Positions 1-11,706 of a DNA stretch of 64,000 bases are shown here, piece by piece. Within the stretch, counting starts at the first letter, position 1, and each line of letters opens with the position of its first letter. The translations under genes were made by a program, and so were the position numbers. The stretch comes from Plantago ovata (lineage: Eukaryota; Streptophyta; Magnoliopsida; Lamiales; Plantaginaceae). The stretch covers positions 68,744,753-68,808,752 of the forward strand of contig CM051456.1 in assembly GCA_028274465.1 (NCBI GenBank), in the 5' to 3' direction. Under the pieces are notes generated by a model. The model did no database searches. It was given only the letters and a program-made list of their open reading frames with translations, and was not told the origin of the DNA.

Positions 1-940
1 TTTCGGTTATTGTCTGAATGTTCATGACTTCATTGTTAGTGAGGTAAGTTTTCGCTAGCTGAAGTGTAAGGTTTGTATTTTTATGAAATGAGTAAATATT
101 TTTATTACATGCATAAGGTAATGTAAGTTTTCTGTAGTTGATATGTAAGGTTTGTATAAAATGAGCAAAGATTTCAATAACATGCATATTGTGGTTAATA
201 TAGTTCAGTATATTACAGATTAATGTCATTATAAGTATTTTGTATTCTTATGTCTTCATTTTTGTATTCTGCAGGCAAGTTGAAAAGTAGCAAACAATCT
301 AAAAAGCCTATGGTGATTTTAAATAAATAAGTCACAAAGATGTCATCAATCAGCTACTGTTGGAGGTGATAAGTCTAGAAGCGAACCTTTTGATCCAAAT
401 GTAGTGGTGAAGAATTCACAACAGGTTATTTCCGTCAAGAAGACTGATGAGTTGGTTGCTAAAGTGGTTAAAATTGGGTGTACACCTTCATTGGTGTTTG
501 ATTTGGTTATTGCTCTCACTGATGCACAGAAGAATGATGTGATTTTTATTGGGTTTAAGGTAACTATTAGTTAACTGTATGGATAGTGTAGGTTTGTTTG
601 TGTATAGTTCATTTTTTTATATTATTGTTTGAATGTTGATTTCATTTTTAATGAGGTAAGTTTTCTCTAGCTTATATGTAAGGTTTGTATGAAATGAGTA
701 AAGATTTCTATAGCATGCATATTTTAGTGAATATAGTACATTATATTATGTGAGGTGACTTTATCTGAGGTGTATGGTTTGTATGAAATGAGTAAACTTT
801 TATAAAATGTCATGATAAGTTTTATTTATCTGAAGTGTAACGTTTGTATGAAATGAGTAAAGATTTCTATAAAGTGTCATGATAAGTTTTCTTTATCTGA
901 AGTGTAAGGTTTGTATGCAATGAGTAAATAATTCTATATG
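1..940 (+). repeat. left arm of an inverted repeat: intron-type AT-rich tandem repeats
   Basis: Units of about 65-130 bp recur here (near 40, 105, 650, 740, 820 and 890). They carry the phrases 'aagttttctctagct', 'gtaaggtttgtatgaaatga' and 'gtaaagatttctata'. The reverse complements of the same phrases fill 3240-4150, so the two blocks form a loose inverted repeat about 3 kb apart. Confidence 0.6.
323..561 (+). pseudogene. exon of an unrecognised gene or MULE-borne gene (partial)
   Basis: An open stretch of about 80 codons lies between an acceptor-like pyrimidine tract ending in tgcag at about 273 and a donor-like gtaact at about 562. It reads through DKSRSEPFDP and ends with LTDAQKNDVIFIGF. 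The ending resembles the 'LT..QK..V...GF' stretch seen in front of Ulp1-type peptidase regions in plant Mutator-like elements; this is a weak pattern match, not a firm assignment. No start codon is visible, so earlier exons must lie left of the window. It reads toward the minus-strand exon at 4175-4265, and the introns of both carry the same repeats in opposite orientation. It could be a host gene fragment or a MULE internal gene. Confidence 0.35.
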
Positions 941-1475
941 ATTATCGATTCAATATACCTCGAAAAACGCTTAATTAGGGCTTAGAGTTTCGCAAGCCCT
1001 GCAACCCATTCAAATTCTAGGCCCTAATTAATACCGTAGAATTGAAGGTACTTGTATCGGTTTAAAGTGGATTAGGGTACACTAATCCTCCTTTAGGTGT
1101 TAGAAGATTTAAATTTTTTAAAGAAATCATCATAGTACCGTATACAAACATAATTATCGATTCAATATACCCCAAAAAACGCTTAATTAGGGCTTAGAGT
1201 TTCGAATGCCCTGCAACCCATTCAAATTCTAAGTCCTAATTAAGACCGTAGAATCCAAAGGTACTTGTATTAGTTTTAAGTGGATTTTTTAGGGTACACT
1301 AATCCCCCTTTTGGTGTTAGAAGATTAAAAAAAAATCGAAGCAATCATCATAGTACCACCGTAGAATTCGAAGGTACTTGTATCAGTTTTAAGTGGATTT
1401 TAGGGTACACTAATCACCCTTTAGGTGTTAGAAGATTTAAACAAAATTTCGAAGAAATCATCATAGTACCGTATA
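941..1475 (+). repeat. 212-bp tandem satellite, about 2.5 copies
   Basis: Copies start at about 941 and 1152, with a partial third from about 1351. Each holds 'cgattcaatatacc', a short 'cttaattagggcttaga' block and 'gaaggtacttgtatc', and ends near 'tagtaccgtatacaaacat'. The array resumes after the MITE at about 2884, so it was a longer tract before that insertion. Confidence 0.7.
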
Positions 1476-1855
1476 CAAACATAAGGGCAATTTACATCTA
1501 CCCCCCTGTTATTTTTTTTATTACAGATCCTTCCCTCTTAGTTAGACAATAACATGTAGCCCGATGTTACACAAAAATAATTACAGATAGCCCCACGAAC
1601 TTGACTTTTTGCGAATTAAGAGCTGGAAGTTACATTTTTACCCCTACCGGAATTTCAGAATTTGAATTGAAACAAACAATTTAAGTTTGCATTATTTACA
1701 CATTTGCTTCTAAATTATTTTATTTTACAACATTAACTTTAATGTATTTCACATTAACCACAAAAATTATATATATTTCAAAATGAACTAATATTTATTC
1801 TATAAGAGCCACAAATTAAGAATTGTTTTCGAAAAAGCCCCAAAAAAATAAAAAA

Positions 1856-2032
1856 CTCCGATTGGAGCTTTTAACAGCTCCCATCGGAGCTGTTTGTCAA
1901 ACAGCTCTGATTGGAAAGCTCCAATCGGTAACAGCTCCGATTGGAGCTTTCAACAGCTCCGATTGGAGCTGTAATATGCACCAATCGGAACAGCTCCGAT
2001 TGGAGCTTAAAACAGCTCCAGCCGGGCTGTAA
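1856..2032. repeat. palindrome array CTCCGATTGGAG in MITE copy 1
   Basis: About seven imperfect copies of a 20-24 bp palindrome (arms AGCTCC/GGAGCT, core GATT or its complement). Related arrays lie at the same place in the other two MITE copies. Confidence 0.7.
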
Positions 2033-2287
2033 TTTTTCCGGTGATTCTCATCTTGGAGAAGATGAACAATAAAAAGAGAAAAGATAAAAAAAAAAAGATA
2101 AAAGAGAAAAGATAGAAAAAAGAAAAGATAAAAAAGAAATGGAAAAATATGTATTTTTGTGCTAAGGGCGTGTTTGGCCGGACAAAAACCAAAAATGAAT
2201 AACAGGCAAGTCAACTTTTTTCCGGCGACTGGGGCTATCTGTAATTGTTAAACTAGCGAGGGAGAATCCGTAATATGAGTTTCTAGT

Positions 2288-2840
2288 TGTAACGACCCGA
2301 CCAATCCGGCCGGCGTGGTTACTCCTGGACGAACCCACACACGTCTCAACAGTATGATATTGTCCGCTTTGAGCCTGAGCCCGCACAGATTTGCTTTTGG
2401 AATCACCCAAAAGGCCTCATACCATGTGAGAGTGGTGGTCTAACACATATACCCTTTATTCCACTCACTATTAAGCGATGTGGGATGCGGGGTATTACAA
2501 ACTACCACCCTTAAAGCCTCGACGTCCTCGTCGAGCGCCTCAAGTGGTGGGGGTGACAAACTGACAATAACCCTTACCAACCGTCCATCCGGTGCGGGCT
2601 TTGGGTTGGTCTAGGCTCTGATACCATTTGTAACGACCCGACCAATCCGGCCGGCGTGGTTACTCCTGGACGGACCCACACACGTCTCAACAGTATGATA
2701 TTGTCCGCTTTGAGCCTGAGCCCGCACGGATTTGGTTTTGGAATCACCCAAAAGGCCTCATACCATGTGAGAGTGGTGGTCTAACATATATACCCGTTAT
2801 TCCACTCACTATTAAGCGATGTGGGATGCGGGGTATTACA
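2288..2840 (-). mobile_element. TRIM (miniature LTR element), looks whole
   Basis: Two near-identical 212-bp terminal repeats (2288-2499 and 2629-2840) have TGTAA...TTACA ends. A tRNA-Met-type primer-binding site (complement of tggtatcagagcc) lies at 2614-2627 and a purine-rich tract near 2503-2515, both placing it on the minus strand. The 5-bp repeat ctagt flanks it exactly (2283-2287 and 2841-2845). It has no coding capacity, as is usual for TRIMs, and sits inside the MITE. The LTRs differ at only a few bases, so it is fairly young. Confidence 0.85.
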
Positions 2841-2883
2841 CTAGTGGGGTGGTTTAATGTAATTTACCCTAGCCCAAACATAA

Positions 2884-3000
2884 TTATTGATTCAATATAC
2901 CCCGAAAAAAGGACAGAAATCAATTATTAAGACCTAGAATCCGAAGGTACTTGTATCATAGTACCGTATACAAACATAATTAACGATTCGTGAGTAATTT
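2884..3000 (+). repeat. remnant of the 212-bp satellite
   Basis: The 'cgattcaatatacc' and 'gaaggtacttgtatc' blocks of the satellite at 941-1475 reappear here, directly beyond the target repeat of the MITE. From about 3001 to 3240 I see no gene. Confidence 0.6.
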
Positions 3001-3239
3001 ACGATCTACAATTGTCAACAAAATAAAATGTTAAAATTTAGTATTTGACCGAGAAAGATGATTAATCTGCTTTCAGTTAATGAACCATCTATCTTGGAAC
3101 GTCTCGTAGTGTACAATTTGACACTAAAACCAATCAGAGATGCATGCCTTTTGTATATAAATGAAACAACGCTTCCCATTGTTCTGCCATGATCCCAACC
3201 AAGCTTCCACGTAACTGATCATCAACTGTTATACTTGAA

Positions 3240-4150
3240 GTTTCTCCTGCATATGATTAAACATTTCAGTTAAAATGTTTCTATAAGGTTTCAGTTAAAA
3301 GCTTCACTTATTTCATACAAACATTACACTTCAGATAAAGAAAACTTACATCATTAACAACCTTCAGACAACAACATAAATAAATGAACTATGCACAAAA
3401 CAAACATGTACTAGATATATACAGTAATCTTCTATAATATAATTACCTATATTTCACTTAAATATGCATGTTATTGAAATCTTTACTCATTTCATACAAA
3501 CCTTCCTTATAAATAAAGCTAGAGAAAACTTGCATTACCTTATGCATATTATATTAATCTTCAATAATTTCATACAAACCTTATACTTGAGCAAGAGAAA
3601 ACTTACCTCATTAACAACATTCAGATAATAAAATAAAAAAATGAACTATTCGCAAACAAACCTATACTATATATATACAGTATTCTTCTAAAATATAATA
3701 ATCTATATTTCACTGAAATATGCATGTTATTGAAATCTTTACTCATTTCATACAACCTTATAAATAAAGTTAGAGAAAACTTACATTACCTTATGCATAT
3801 TATATTTATTTTCACTAATTTCATACAAACCTTATACTTCAACAAGAGAAAACTTACCTCATTAACAACATTCAGACAATAACATAAAAAAATGAACTAC
3901 TCATTAACAAACATGAAACATTTGTGCAGCGTAATACTTCGTATCATTCAATACATATATTCGATAAATATGTACAAACATGTACTAATCATTAACAAAC
4001 CTAGAAAATTTCTACATCATAACGTCATTCAATACATATATCCGATAAATATGCAGAAACATGTAACAATAATGAACTAAATCATATCAAATATGAACTA
4101 TGATACTTCAGAATTCAATTGACAGAAACATGAACTATCTAACAAAAATA
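3240..4150 (-). repeat. right arm of the inverted repeat (intron repeats)
   Basis: Carries the reverse complements of the 1-940 repeat phrases in about five units, for example 'tcatttcatacaaacctt' and 'agagaaaacttac'. It lies in what would be the first intron of the minus-strand gene beginning at 4265. Confidence 0.6.
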
Positions 4151-4174
4151 ATTAACAATTCCAGAGAAACGTAC

Positions 4175-4265
4175 CTTGTTGTTCTTCAACATCAGGATTA
4201 CCCACATCCATTGGTTCTTCAACGTTTTGTTCATAAGTAACGATCTTTATCGTTGTTGATTCCAT
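4175..4265 (-). CDS. first exon of an unrecognised gene (minus strand)
   Basis: An ATG at 4265 opens 30 codons (MESTTIKIVTYEQ..., then an acidic stretch ending VEEQQ). The exon stops at a good donor (CAAG|GTACG on the minus strand). A pyrimidine-rich leader with CTCTCTCTTC lies upstream (about 4400-4480), as is common in plant 5' UTRs. Later exons are not recognisable in 3000-4170, which is filled with repeats. The product is unknown. It may belong to the same broken gene or element family as the exon at 323-561. Confidence 0.4.
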
Positions 4266-4843
4266 TGAGTTGATCTAAAAAACAACAAAATCGAATTAAA
4301 AAAAAAAAAAAAGCAATTATATCTCTGAAGATGGTTGAAGATGGAGATCGGCCATTTGAGATGATTTTAGCTGATCGATGAGAAAACATGTTTTGATGAT
4401 TAATCGATCTCCGATTTGTTGTTTTTCTTCTGATTGTATCGTTAATTTTGGGGATCGATTTCGAGAAGAGAGAGAAAAAGGCTAGATCTGCTTTTACACA
4501 CTCAACTGTGTGTTTTGTGCGTGTTCTATTATAACCCGCTTTTGGTTAACCGGGTCAAAAGATCCGAGACTCTAGTTACTGACTCGTGAGTTTCTTATGT
4601 CTGGCTTGCGTCTCTCAGTCGCTCAATATAGGGCGTCTCTGGCAAGACGGACTAAAGAAAAATAGTGTTGTCGGTGACTGTTTAAAAATGTCATGAGTTG
4701 TATCGGACTGGCCCAATAAATTAGACCCGGCCCAACTAGAGAAAACAAATACTACAGTATAAGTTGGTCATCTATCCCACCCCGCTGGAGAGTTATCTAT
4801 CCACTGGTTCCTTCCTTCCTTCTCGCTGTACTCTCCAAAACAA
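4266..4843. promoter_or_regulatory. divergent intergenic and promoter region
   Basis: Lies between the minus-strand exon (ATG at 4265) and RPL11 (ATG at 4844). The right half must hold the RPL11 promoter; there is no clear TATA box, as is common for plastid ribosomal protein genes. No other gene is visible. Confidence 0.35.
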
Positions 4844-7800
4844 ATGGCTTCTTCTTCTTCATCTCTTTGCGCTGCTACTGCTGCTTACAATGCTGCAGTT
4901 CTTCCTAGACCAAGACTTGGTCTATACAGAAAAATATCCTCCTCCTCTTCCTCCTCCTGTTATACTGATAATTCTAGTCTCCATCTCCTCGTCAAACCTA
5001 GAAACTACTCTACCATCTCTTCTTCATTTCCACGCCCTCTCACCGTCATTTGTATGGCTCCACCCAAACCCGGCGGCAAAGCTAAAAAAGGTATATATCT
5101 CTCTCTATGTATTCTTCTCCATTTGCTCCCCCAAATTGGGTTTTTTTTTCAATTTATTAAGCTGCGTTTGGGAATTGGTTATGCTCAGACGCTAATAAGT
5201 AATTACTGATAGTACTAGTTGTGTGTTTTAATTCCTGTAAATTGATTGCTTTCAATTTTATGCTACAGATTAACACAACACAAAACATGTTACTTGACAT
5301 TTTTTTTTTTAAAAAATTTCATTTTCAAATGGATAACCACAAACTAGGGGGGAATGTGGTGCTCTGGTTATATATCTACTATACTCTCTGTACGTCCGAT
5401 AAAATGTTTCACATTTTGTTTGTTTGTTGACGGCTTTTTGGTGTCAAATTAATCCTAAATCATATGGCATAACGAATTAGTAGAAAAATTATATATTAGA
5501 TAGTTAAAACACAAGTTGATTTTGAATTTGATTTGGTTGAATCAGTGGTTGGGATTGTGAAGTTGGCTCTGGAGGCAGGGAAAGCGACCCCAGCTCCGCC
5601 TGTTGGACCGGCATTGGGTGCCAAGGGGGTTAACATAGCCGCATTCTGTAAAGATTACAATGCCCGTACAGCTGATAAGGCTGGTTATGTCATTCCTGTG
5701 GAAATCACCGTTTTCGATGTCAGTACTCTTCCTCCTGCTGATAGTTTCGTTTCGTAGCTTTTGTTCATTCTCCTTTTGGTTCTGTTGTTGTATGCAGGAC
5801 AGGAGTTTCACTTTCATCTTGAAGACTCCCCCTGCGTCAGTTTTGTTGCTCAAAGCTGCTGGTGCTCTTTCTTTGCCTTTATCTAACTGGCTTTCATTCT
5901 TTATGCATCACCTTTTTTGTGTTACATTTCATTCTTAATCTACCATGACTCAGATTACTTGATTATGTGTTCTTTATTTAGATGAGGACATCGTTTTTAA
6001 ACAGAATGGATTATGCATCATCTACCACCATGAATTGATTATATAATTTTTGCCACTCATTGTCATAAAATTTTGAACCTCAAAGCTATTATGATACTGT
6101 AACATGTTCACATCACCCTGATCTTCCCTTATGTTCTACAAATGGTTTGTCAGAGAATTAAATTCAAAAGTTAAAAGTTTATATTTAGACAGTGAATCTT
6201 GAGTCGTTCTAGAATTCTGCTATGTAAGACCAAAATATAGGATTAATAAGATGAGATTTGTCGATGCCTGATCTCATCTGAAGTTATTGTTTCTGCAGTA
6301 ATAGTCTTTAACAGCGGTTCTTGAGCTCAATGGAAAATTAATGTTTTTTTTTCTTTACTTTTTTTTGCTCGGAAGTTCGACATTTAGGAGCTCTGGTTTT
6401 GGCTTCCCAAGGCTTTGAAAACCTACATTGTTACTCCACTTTTATAGATGGTGCTTTGCTCAGTGTGAAGTCGAGAAATTAATCTCGATTGAGTTTTCTC
6501 TCTGAAACTTGCATCCTAATATGTTACTGATTATTTCTAGTTTTTATTTTGGAAGTCATGCATGTATGTCAATTAATTTTGGATCCAATACGTTTTAGGG
6601 GTTAAGGGCCCTCTTCGGACTTTCCCCTCTCTCATTGACCTAGTCATCTCCAAGAATTCGTTTGGGAGTTCTGTTCCATGTCCATCATCCCCCTTTCCTT
6701 CATTCCCACTGTCTCTAGAATAAAATGTTTCTTTAACCAGCCCTGTATATTTATTTGGCTCGAATATGTCTAGTGAAAAACCTACGATGCTGTACGGATT
6801 ACATCTAGAACCTGATAAATGTGTCCTCACGCAGTAAGTTATCTGAAAGATAGGATTATGATCAATAAGTTATTCAAATAGACCTACAAGAAGCTTGATG
6901 GTTTTGGATTGGCCTTGTATTCTGGGGTAAGGCATGAGCTCTTAAGTAATCTGACGCAAAAAAATGATTGGCACTTATCTCTTACCACAGATCAATCATC
7001 TCATCATACTTAACCCTGCCTGCTTGGAATTGTAATAAGAAAAATGATGCTATTTGAAATTCTTCAGCGATTTGGAACAAAACTTGAAGGGAGATTATAT
7101 GACAATCAAAATGTTTGAGACAAGCTGTAGCATGCCAAAAGTTTAACCATAATCAAAAACAATTTTGTGTCCCAAAAATCCAGGTGTTGCTCGATTGTTA
7201 AGATTGCTTTCTTGTTTCAACCTTACCTTTTAATTTCTGCAGAGTTCCATTACTCTTACGTTCTTGAAAAATGAAAACTTTCTGGAATCCATGTAACCAG
7301 TGGTATCATATCATCTTTTGATGTGCACAAATATGAATGTTTCATCACTTGAATTGTTCTGGTCCTTGCTGCTACTCCGTTTGTTTGTTTCACAAGGACT
7401 GACAGGATGAGAATAATTACTTGTGTTTTGATTGACTCTTCCTGTCATCAAATTTAAAATAGTTTATGTGCTCCGACCGATTCTTCTTGGGCTCTCTGGA
7501 TATTCATGTGTTCATATGTGCTTAATTAACAGAAACTTAGTGCTTCCGTTCAATCTAAAGATCCATCTAATCGTCCTTCCTGGAAGTAGGAACTCTAAAT
7601 GAATAGGCTTTATGACAAGAGTCAGTGTATGTGGTGCTTCATAAGTTGTGTGCACATATGTTTTATAATGTTAATAATAAATTCTGTAACGTTTTGGCTC
7701 TGTTTGGATAAAAATTGTGTTTCTTGTATACTATCATGGTCTGTTCCAAATTTCCTATTTAAACTTGTTCTGTATGGCTGTATATGTGCAAGTAAATTGG

Positions 7801-8043
7801 TAAGTTGTTTGATTTTATCTATGTAATTGAATAGGTGTTGATAAAGGTTCAAAAGACCCACAGATGACGAAAGTCGGGAAGATTGGTATTGAACAGCTTA
7901 AGGCAATTGCACAGGAGAAGTTGCCAGATCTGAATTGTTCGACTTTGGAGTCAGCAATGAGGATTATAGCAGGCACTGCTGCAAATATGGGAATCGATAT
8001 TGATCCTCCCGTTCTTCAACCAAAGGTAAAGGAAGTCTTGTAG
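4844..8043 (+). CDS. RPL11: 50S ribosomal protein L11, chloroplastic (nuclear gene, 4 exons)
   Basis: Encodes plastid ribosomal protein L11, which binds the GTPase-associated centre of 23S rRNA with L10/L12. Exons: 4844-5090, 5546-5718, 5798-5861 and 7835-8043. All junctions are GT-AG and give one frame of 230 residues. Residues 1-65 are Ser-rich and basic, a typical transit peptide; the mature part starts near [12 protein letters not shown]. The L11 N-domain shows [20 protein letters not shown] and then [21 protein letters not shown]. The C-domain shows [11 protein letters not shown] and [16 protein letters not shown], ending VKEVL. The length fits plant plastid L11 (about 220-230). The third intron is about 1.97 kb, far longer than the others. 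The in-frame second Met within the transit peptide is not a better start. This is the only clearly intact conserved gene in the window. Confidence 0.95.
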
Positions 8044-8280
8044 GTCTGGAGTTAGCGTTGTTTGTTTTTCCATGTGATATTGATCAAGATATGCTGCATG
8101 GTGAGTGTTACCTGTAGTTACATGTGGAACATGTAAAATGTTAGTTGTATAACACTAATGTAGAGGAACAGCATAACATTTTCTATTTGCAGCTGGGTTG
8201 TATTCTTTGAAGGGAAAGGAAACAAAATATTCTCTGTTACCATTGTTCAGCAAAAAATAAAATAATAATAATAATAAAGT
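8044..8280 (+). other. 3' flank of RPL11
   Basis: Probable 3' UTR followed by an A-rich tract and a short (taa)n run at about 8262-8277. No gene is seen. Confidence 0.4.
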
Positions 8281-8653
8281 TGGACACTTGTACGGTCAGC
8301 CTCCAGCCTGACATCAGACAACTCATCGTAAAGATCACAATTCACAACTGTAAAGCTTCATCCAAAATTATCCCTGCAGTAGCGAAAGTAGATCTTCCAG
8401 ACCAGAGACATGCAGTCACCTTCAATCTCCACTGTTGTCATTCCCAGGTCAAGTGCCATTTTCATCGGTAGACTCAGGATCTTGAACATACGGAATCTAT
8501 CTCCTTCTCCAAGCAAATACATTGCTGTCTTAATGATCGTACATGCAGTGGGCTGCACGCAGCAACTTGATGTACAAACTGCTCTGCTGCCAATGGATTA
8601 CCAGTGCATGTTCTTATTCACCCTGTAATTATGATTTAAAAAAAAAAAAAAGT
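8281..8653 (-). mobile_element. LINE-type RNase H fragment
   Basis: The minus strand encodes ALDLGMTTVEIEGDCMSLV (within 8358-8558). This matches the central 'AL.lG....IEGDs..lV' signature of the RNase H-like domain common at the end of plant LINE polyproteins. The fragment covers roughly 70-90 codons, with no catalytic N-terminal part. A 14-A run at 8639-8652 borders it on the plus strand. It is a dead fragment. Confidence 0.5.
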
Positions 8654-9080
8654 TGAACTGCTTTTTGTAAGATTGGCATGAGCATGTTGGCTCCATTCCC
8701 GTACATCATAAATGGTATATATAAATATAATATATATACATAATATCATATACCTCCTCGCTACGCTTGCTTGATCGATCTATGCGATAATTGAAATATG
8801 CTCTCTTAAAACAACGAAGAACTTCCGGCGAAAAAGCCACCATCAACCTCCAGCCTACCACCTCCGAAACCAAAGCCACCTTACTATCCCAATCCTTTGG
8901 ATCCTAAAAGCCCAAATGCTAGTATATTAAGCTCCCGAATCCCCGCCCATTTGTCTTCCAAACCAAATCTCTGCTTTGAGCTTACAGAAGAAAACCAAAA
9001 TCCCTCCCCTGTAGTTTTTACCTCTTTAGAACTTCCGACTTTAGCTACAATCCAAATACAGTAAAAACTCTTTAAAAGAA
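8654..9080. other. no gene seen
   Basis: AT-rich sequence with a Pro-rich-looking stretch (8840-8910) in no sustained frame. Nothing is recognised. Confidence 0.4.
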
Positions 9081-9976
9081 GGGAAAATTACTCAGACTCC
9101 CCGTGTTAGAGACTACTTTGCATTTTTCTCCCTACTAGTTCAACAATTACATCTAGCCCCATTTGTGTTGACCAACTTTAGAAAATTCTGAATTTTTGTC
9201 TCTCCAAACAAACCCTTATACTATTTTCAGATTTTTAAATTTTTTCTTTTTCTCCTTTTTCTTTAATTTTCTGTTTTCTGTTCTTTTCCTTTTCTTTGTT
9301 TTTTCCTTTATTTTTTTCATTTCTCTTTTCTTCAACCTCCGGTGCCGGAATTTTTCCAGCACCGGAGATTCCATAAACCCAACTCCGATTGGAGCTGGGC
9401 ACGCTCCAATCGGAGTTGTTTAAAGCTCCGATCGAAGCGTTTTACAGCTCCCATTGGAGCGTTAAACATCTCCAAATCGGAGCTGGGTTACGTCCCCAAC
9501 TCCGATTTGGAGCTGGTCGGAGCTGTTGAGCTCCGATCGAAACTCAACAACTCCGATTAGCTTCTTTATATTTTTTTTATTATTTTTGTAATATTTTTTC
9601 TTTCTAAACAATATTATAAGTGAAAATTGGTTATTAATTTTGTAGGGACTTTTATGCAATAATAATTAAGATAATTTTGAAATATTGATAAGTTATGTGG
9701 GTTAATTTTAAATAATTTATAGTTAGTTTTATAAATTATAAAAAATTAGAGGTAAATGTGTAATAAATAATAATTGAAGGTGTTTGGGTTTTTTTGAAAA
9801 CTGAAACTTAAATGAGGGCAAAATTGTCGTTTCCAGGTAGTAATTCGCCAAAAGTCAAAGTCGCTGGGTCGGATGTAATTAAATTGTGCTAACAGGGGGA
9901 TCGATGAAAGAAAAAATCTAACAAGGAGAAATCCGTAATAAAAAAATCTAACGGGGGTACTGTACGTTATTTGCCC
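9081..9976. mobile_element. Mutator-type MITE, copy 2
   Basis: The left end GGGAAAATTAC and the right end (complement GGGCAAATAAC) are inverted. The flanks are tta(a/c)aagaa at 9072-9080 and 9977-9985, 8 of 9 matching. Inside are a polypyrimidine tract (9230-9335), a hairpin with arms CCGGTGC/GCACCGG (9341-9367) and an array of CTCCGATTGGAG-type palindromes (9379-9560). The three copies are diverged, so the family is not very recent. Confidence 0.65.
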
Positions 9977-10439
9977 TTACAAGAATACTCTATAAAGGAA
10001 TAAACTCCTTATAGTAATAAAAATCCTCGGTCCCAACTTGGGACCAGTTATAAATAAGAATAAACTCCACATTGTGATATTTGATGAATTTTTCAAGTCC
10101 GTCTTAAGGAATTATACCTCCATATAGTAATAAATTGCATACATAAATAAATAAATATATGTATGTGTTACACATAACATAAGATTTGCTATCCAATGCA
10201 CTTGTGCAAAGTTGTATGTGAAAGAGGATTTAAATTTTTTAGTTGCAGTCACATCTTTTAACTTGCATTTGCATAGTACGTAACTCATTCACATGCATGT
10301 ATACCTTCTTGTTGAACCCAAAACAATATTTACTTGTCAAACGTGTTTAAAGTCTCTTGGTATGAAACATTTTGTACTTCTACACTATCATCATATGGAT
10401 TATCCCTATCTGTATCTTGTATAATTGATTCAAAGGTTT
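9977..10439. other. no gene seen; short palindrome
   Basis: AT-rich. A small palindrome, GGTCCCAACTTGGGACC, lies at about 10029-10045. Nothing else is recognised. Confidence 0.4.
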
Positions 10440-11193
10440 TGTTGAAGGGTAATTCGTGTTTCTTTCTAAGTTCGCAATGAGTCGCTAGTCTAAGTCATTC
10501 TAGTTCTTCTTCTCGTAGTGTCACTCTGAGATAGATAATTAGTCTTCTTGTAGCTTCCTCGTACCTGAAATAGACTAGAGGGGGGGGGTTAGTGTCTCTT
10601 GCCCGGTCTGTAAGGTATCAGACCGGAGAGGCGACTTTACGAGTAGGGAGTTGTGAGGCTTCCCTAGTATGAGTAGTGAAAGTGGTGCTCGAGTGGTGTC
10701 ATTAATGCTTACTGTTGAGGAGTAAATGAGGCCTTTATATACTTGTGACCCTTCAGCTTCCGGTCGCGTAGGATCACGCCACGTGTACGGCTAGGATCGA
10801 GGCCTTCCTCGGCCCAGGCCCATTAAGGAGGTCCGTGGGCCTTGGCCCAAGGGAGCAACCATGGCTGGTCGCTCAAGGGTCCTCGTGCCTTCCTTGTGCG
10901 TGGGTGATGCGAGTAGTGTCCTGCTCAGTTTCTGTCAAGGAGCGTTACCTTGACGTAAGGTCTCCTCGAGCCCGAGAGATGCTCCTCGAGCCCACTGGCA
11001 GCTTTGTCCTTGTGAGGAGCTTATTTTGAGGGTTGTCCTCCCAGTGATGGTCGGACCTTATGTTGGTCGATCCACACCTTAGTGACATACTTGGGTGTGG
11101 TTGTGCCCCTTGAGGGACGGCCTATGATGCTTTGTCGCGCTCTTAGACCGCTCAAGTTCGTACATGCGGACTGGACATATTTCAACACTAACA
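10440..11193 (-). repeat. Tat LTR (3' LTR, minus orientation)
   Basis: 754 bp, bounded by TGTTGAAG (plus) and CACTAACA (plus). It is related along its length to 61064-61614: both share 'gtgtacggcta', the 'gcccatta' region and the inner border 'acatatgtccccctag'. Confidence 0.7.
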
Positions 11194-11442
11194 TATGTCC
11201 CCCTAGTTTCCAAGTATCTTTGTAGAAGATAGTTGAGGAACTATGTTGAAGTAGAGGTCGAGCAGAGCCTCGACTAGTAGTGGGCGAAAAAAGATTTCCG
11301 TATTCGCACCTCGGTATCTTCCCCTCCTCCTATCTCTCCCTCCCCCCCCTTTTTATAGGGTGCGAGCAGACGTTGCTTGGACCGTATGAAAAGAGGTATT
11401 TTTGCTGGGAAAAGATCGGATCCGGGTAAGTATTCCTTGGTG

Positions 11443-11706
11443 GAATGGAATGACTTCCTGCCGCTTTTTGCTTGTAAAGTATCTCGCGGAGAGATACTTG
11501 TGTAAAAGGAATGGAATGACTTCCTGCCGCTTTTTGCTTGCAAAGTATCTCGCGGAGAGATACTTGTGTAAAAGGAATGGAGTGACTTCTTGCCGCTTTT
11601 TGCTTGCAAAGTATCTCGCGGAGAGATACTTGTGTAAAAGGAATGGAGTGACTTCTTGCCGCTTTTTGCTTGCAAAGTATCTCGCGGAGAGATACTTGTG
11701 TAAACG
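11443..11706 (+). repeat. four 66-bp tandem repeats with a hairpin core
   Basis: Four copies begin at about 11443, 11509, 11575 and 11641. Each contains 'gccgctttttgcttg' and a palindrome with arms AAGTATCTC/GAGATACTT. They lie between the LTR and the start of the extra gene. Confidence 0.85.

Larger units (their letters stand above)
1485..2874. mobile_element. Mutator-type MITE, copy 1 (contains a TRIM)
   Basis: The ends are inverted (GGGCAATTTAC at the left, the complement of gtaatttacc near the right) and are flanked by a perfect 9-bp direct repeat, caaacataa, at 1476-1484 and 2875-2883. A 9-bp duplication is the Mutator hallmark. Inside lie an array of AGCTCC-GATT-GGAGCT palindromes (1856-2032) and a purine-rich tract (2070-2140). 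Without the TRIM at 2288-2840 the element would be about 830 bp. No transposase is visible, so it is non-autonomous. Confidence 0.7.

Noticed and set aside
1856-2032. Palindrome array as a CRISPR array
   Set aside because: The setting is a plant nuclear genome, the repeats are irregular palindromes with no constant-length spacers, and there are no cas genes.
6573-6830. Minus-strand frame in RPL11 intron 3
   Set aside because: It lies inside the long third intron with no signals and no recognisable product.
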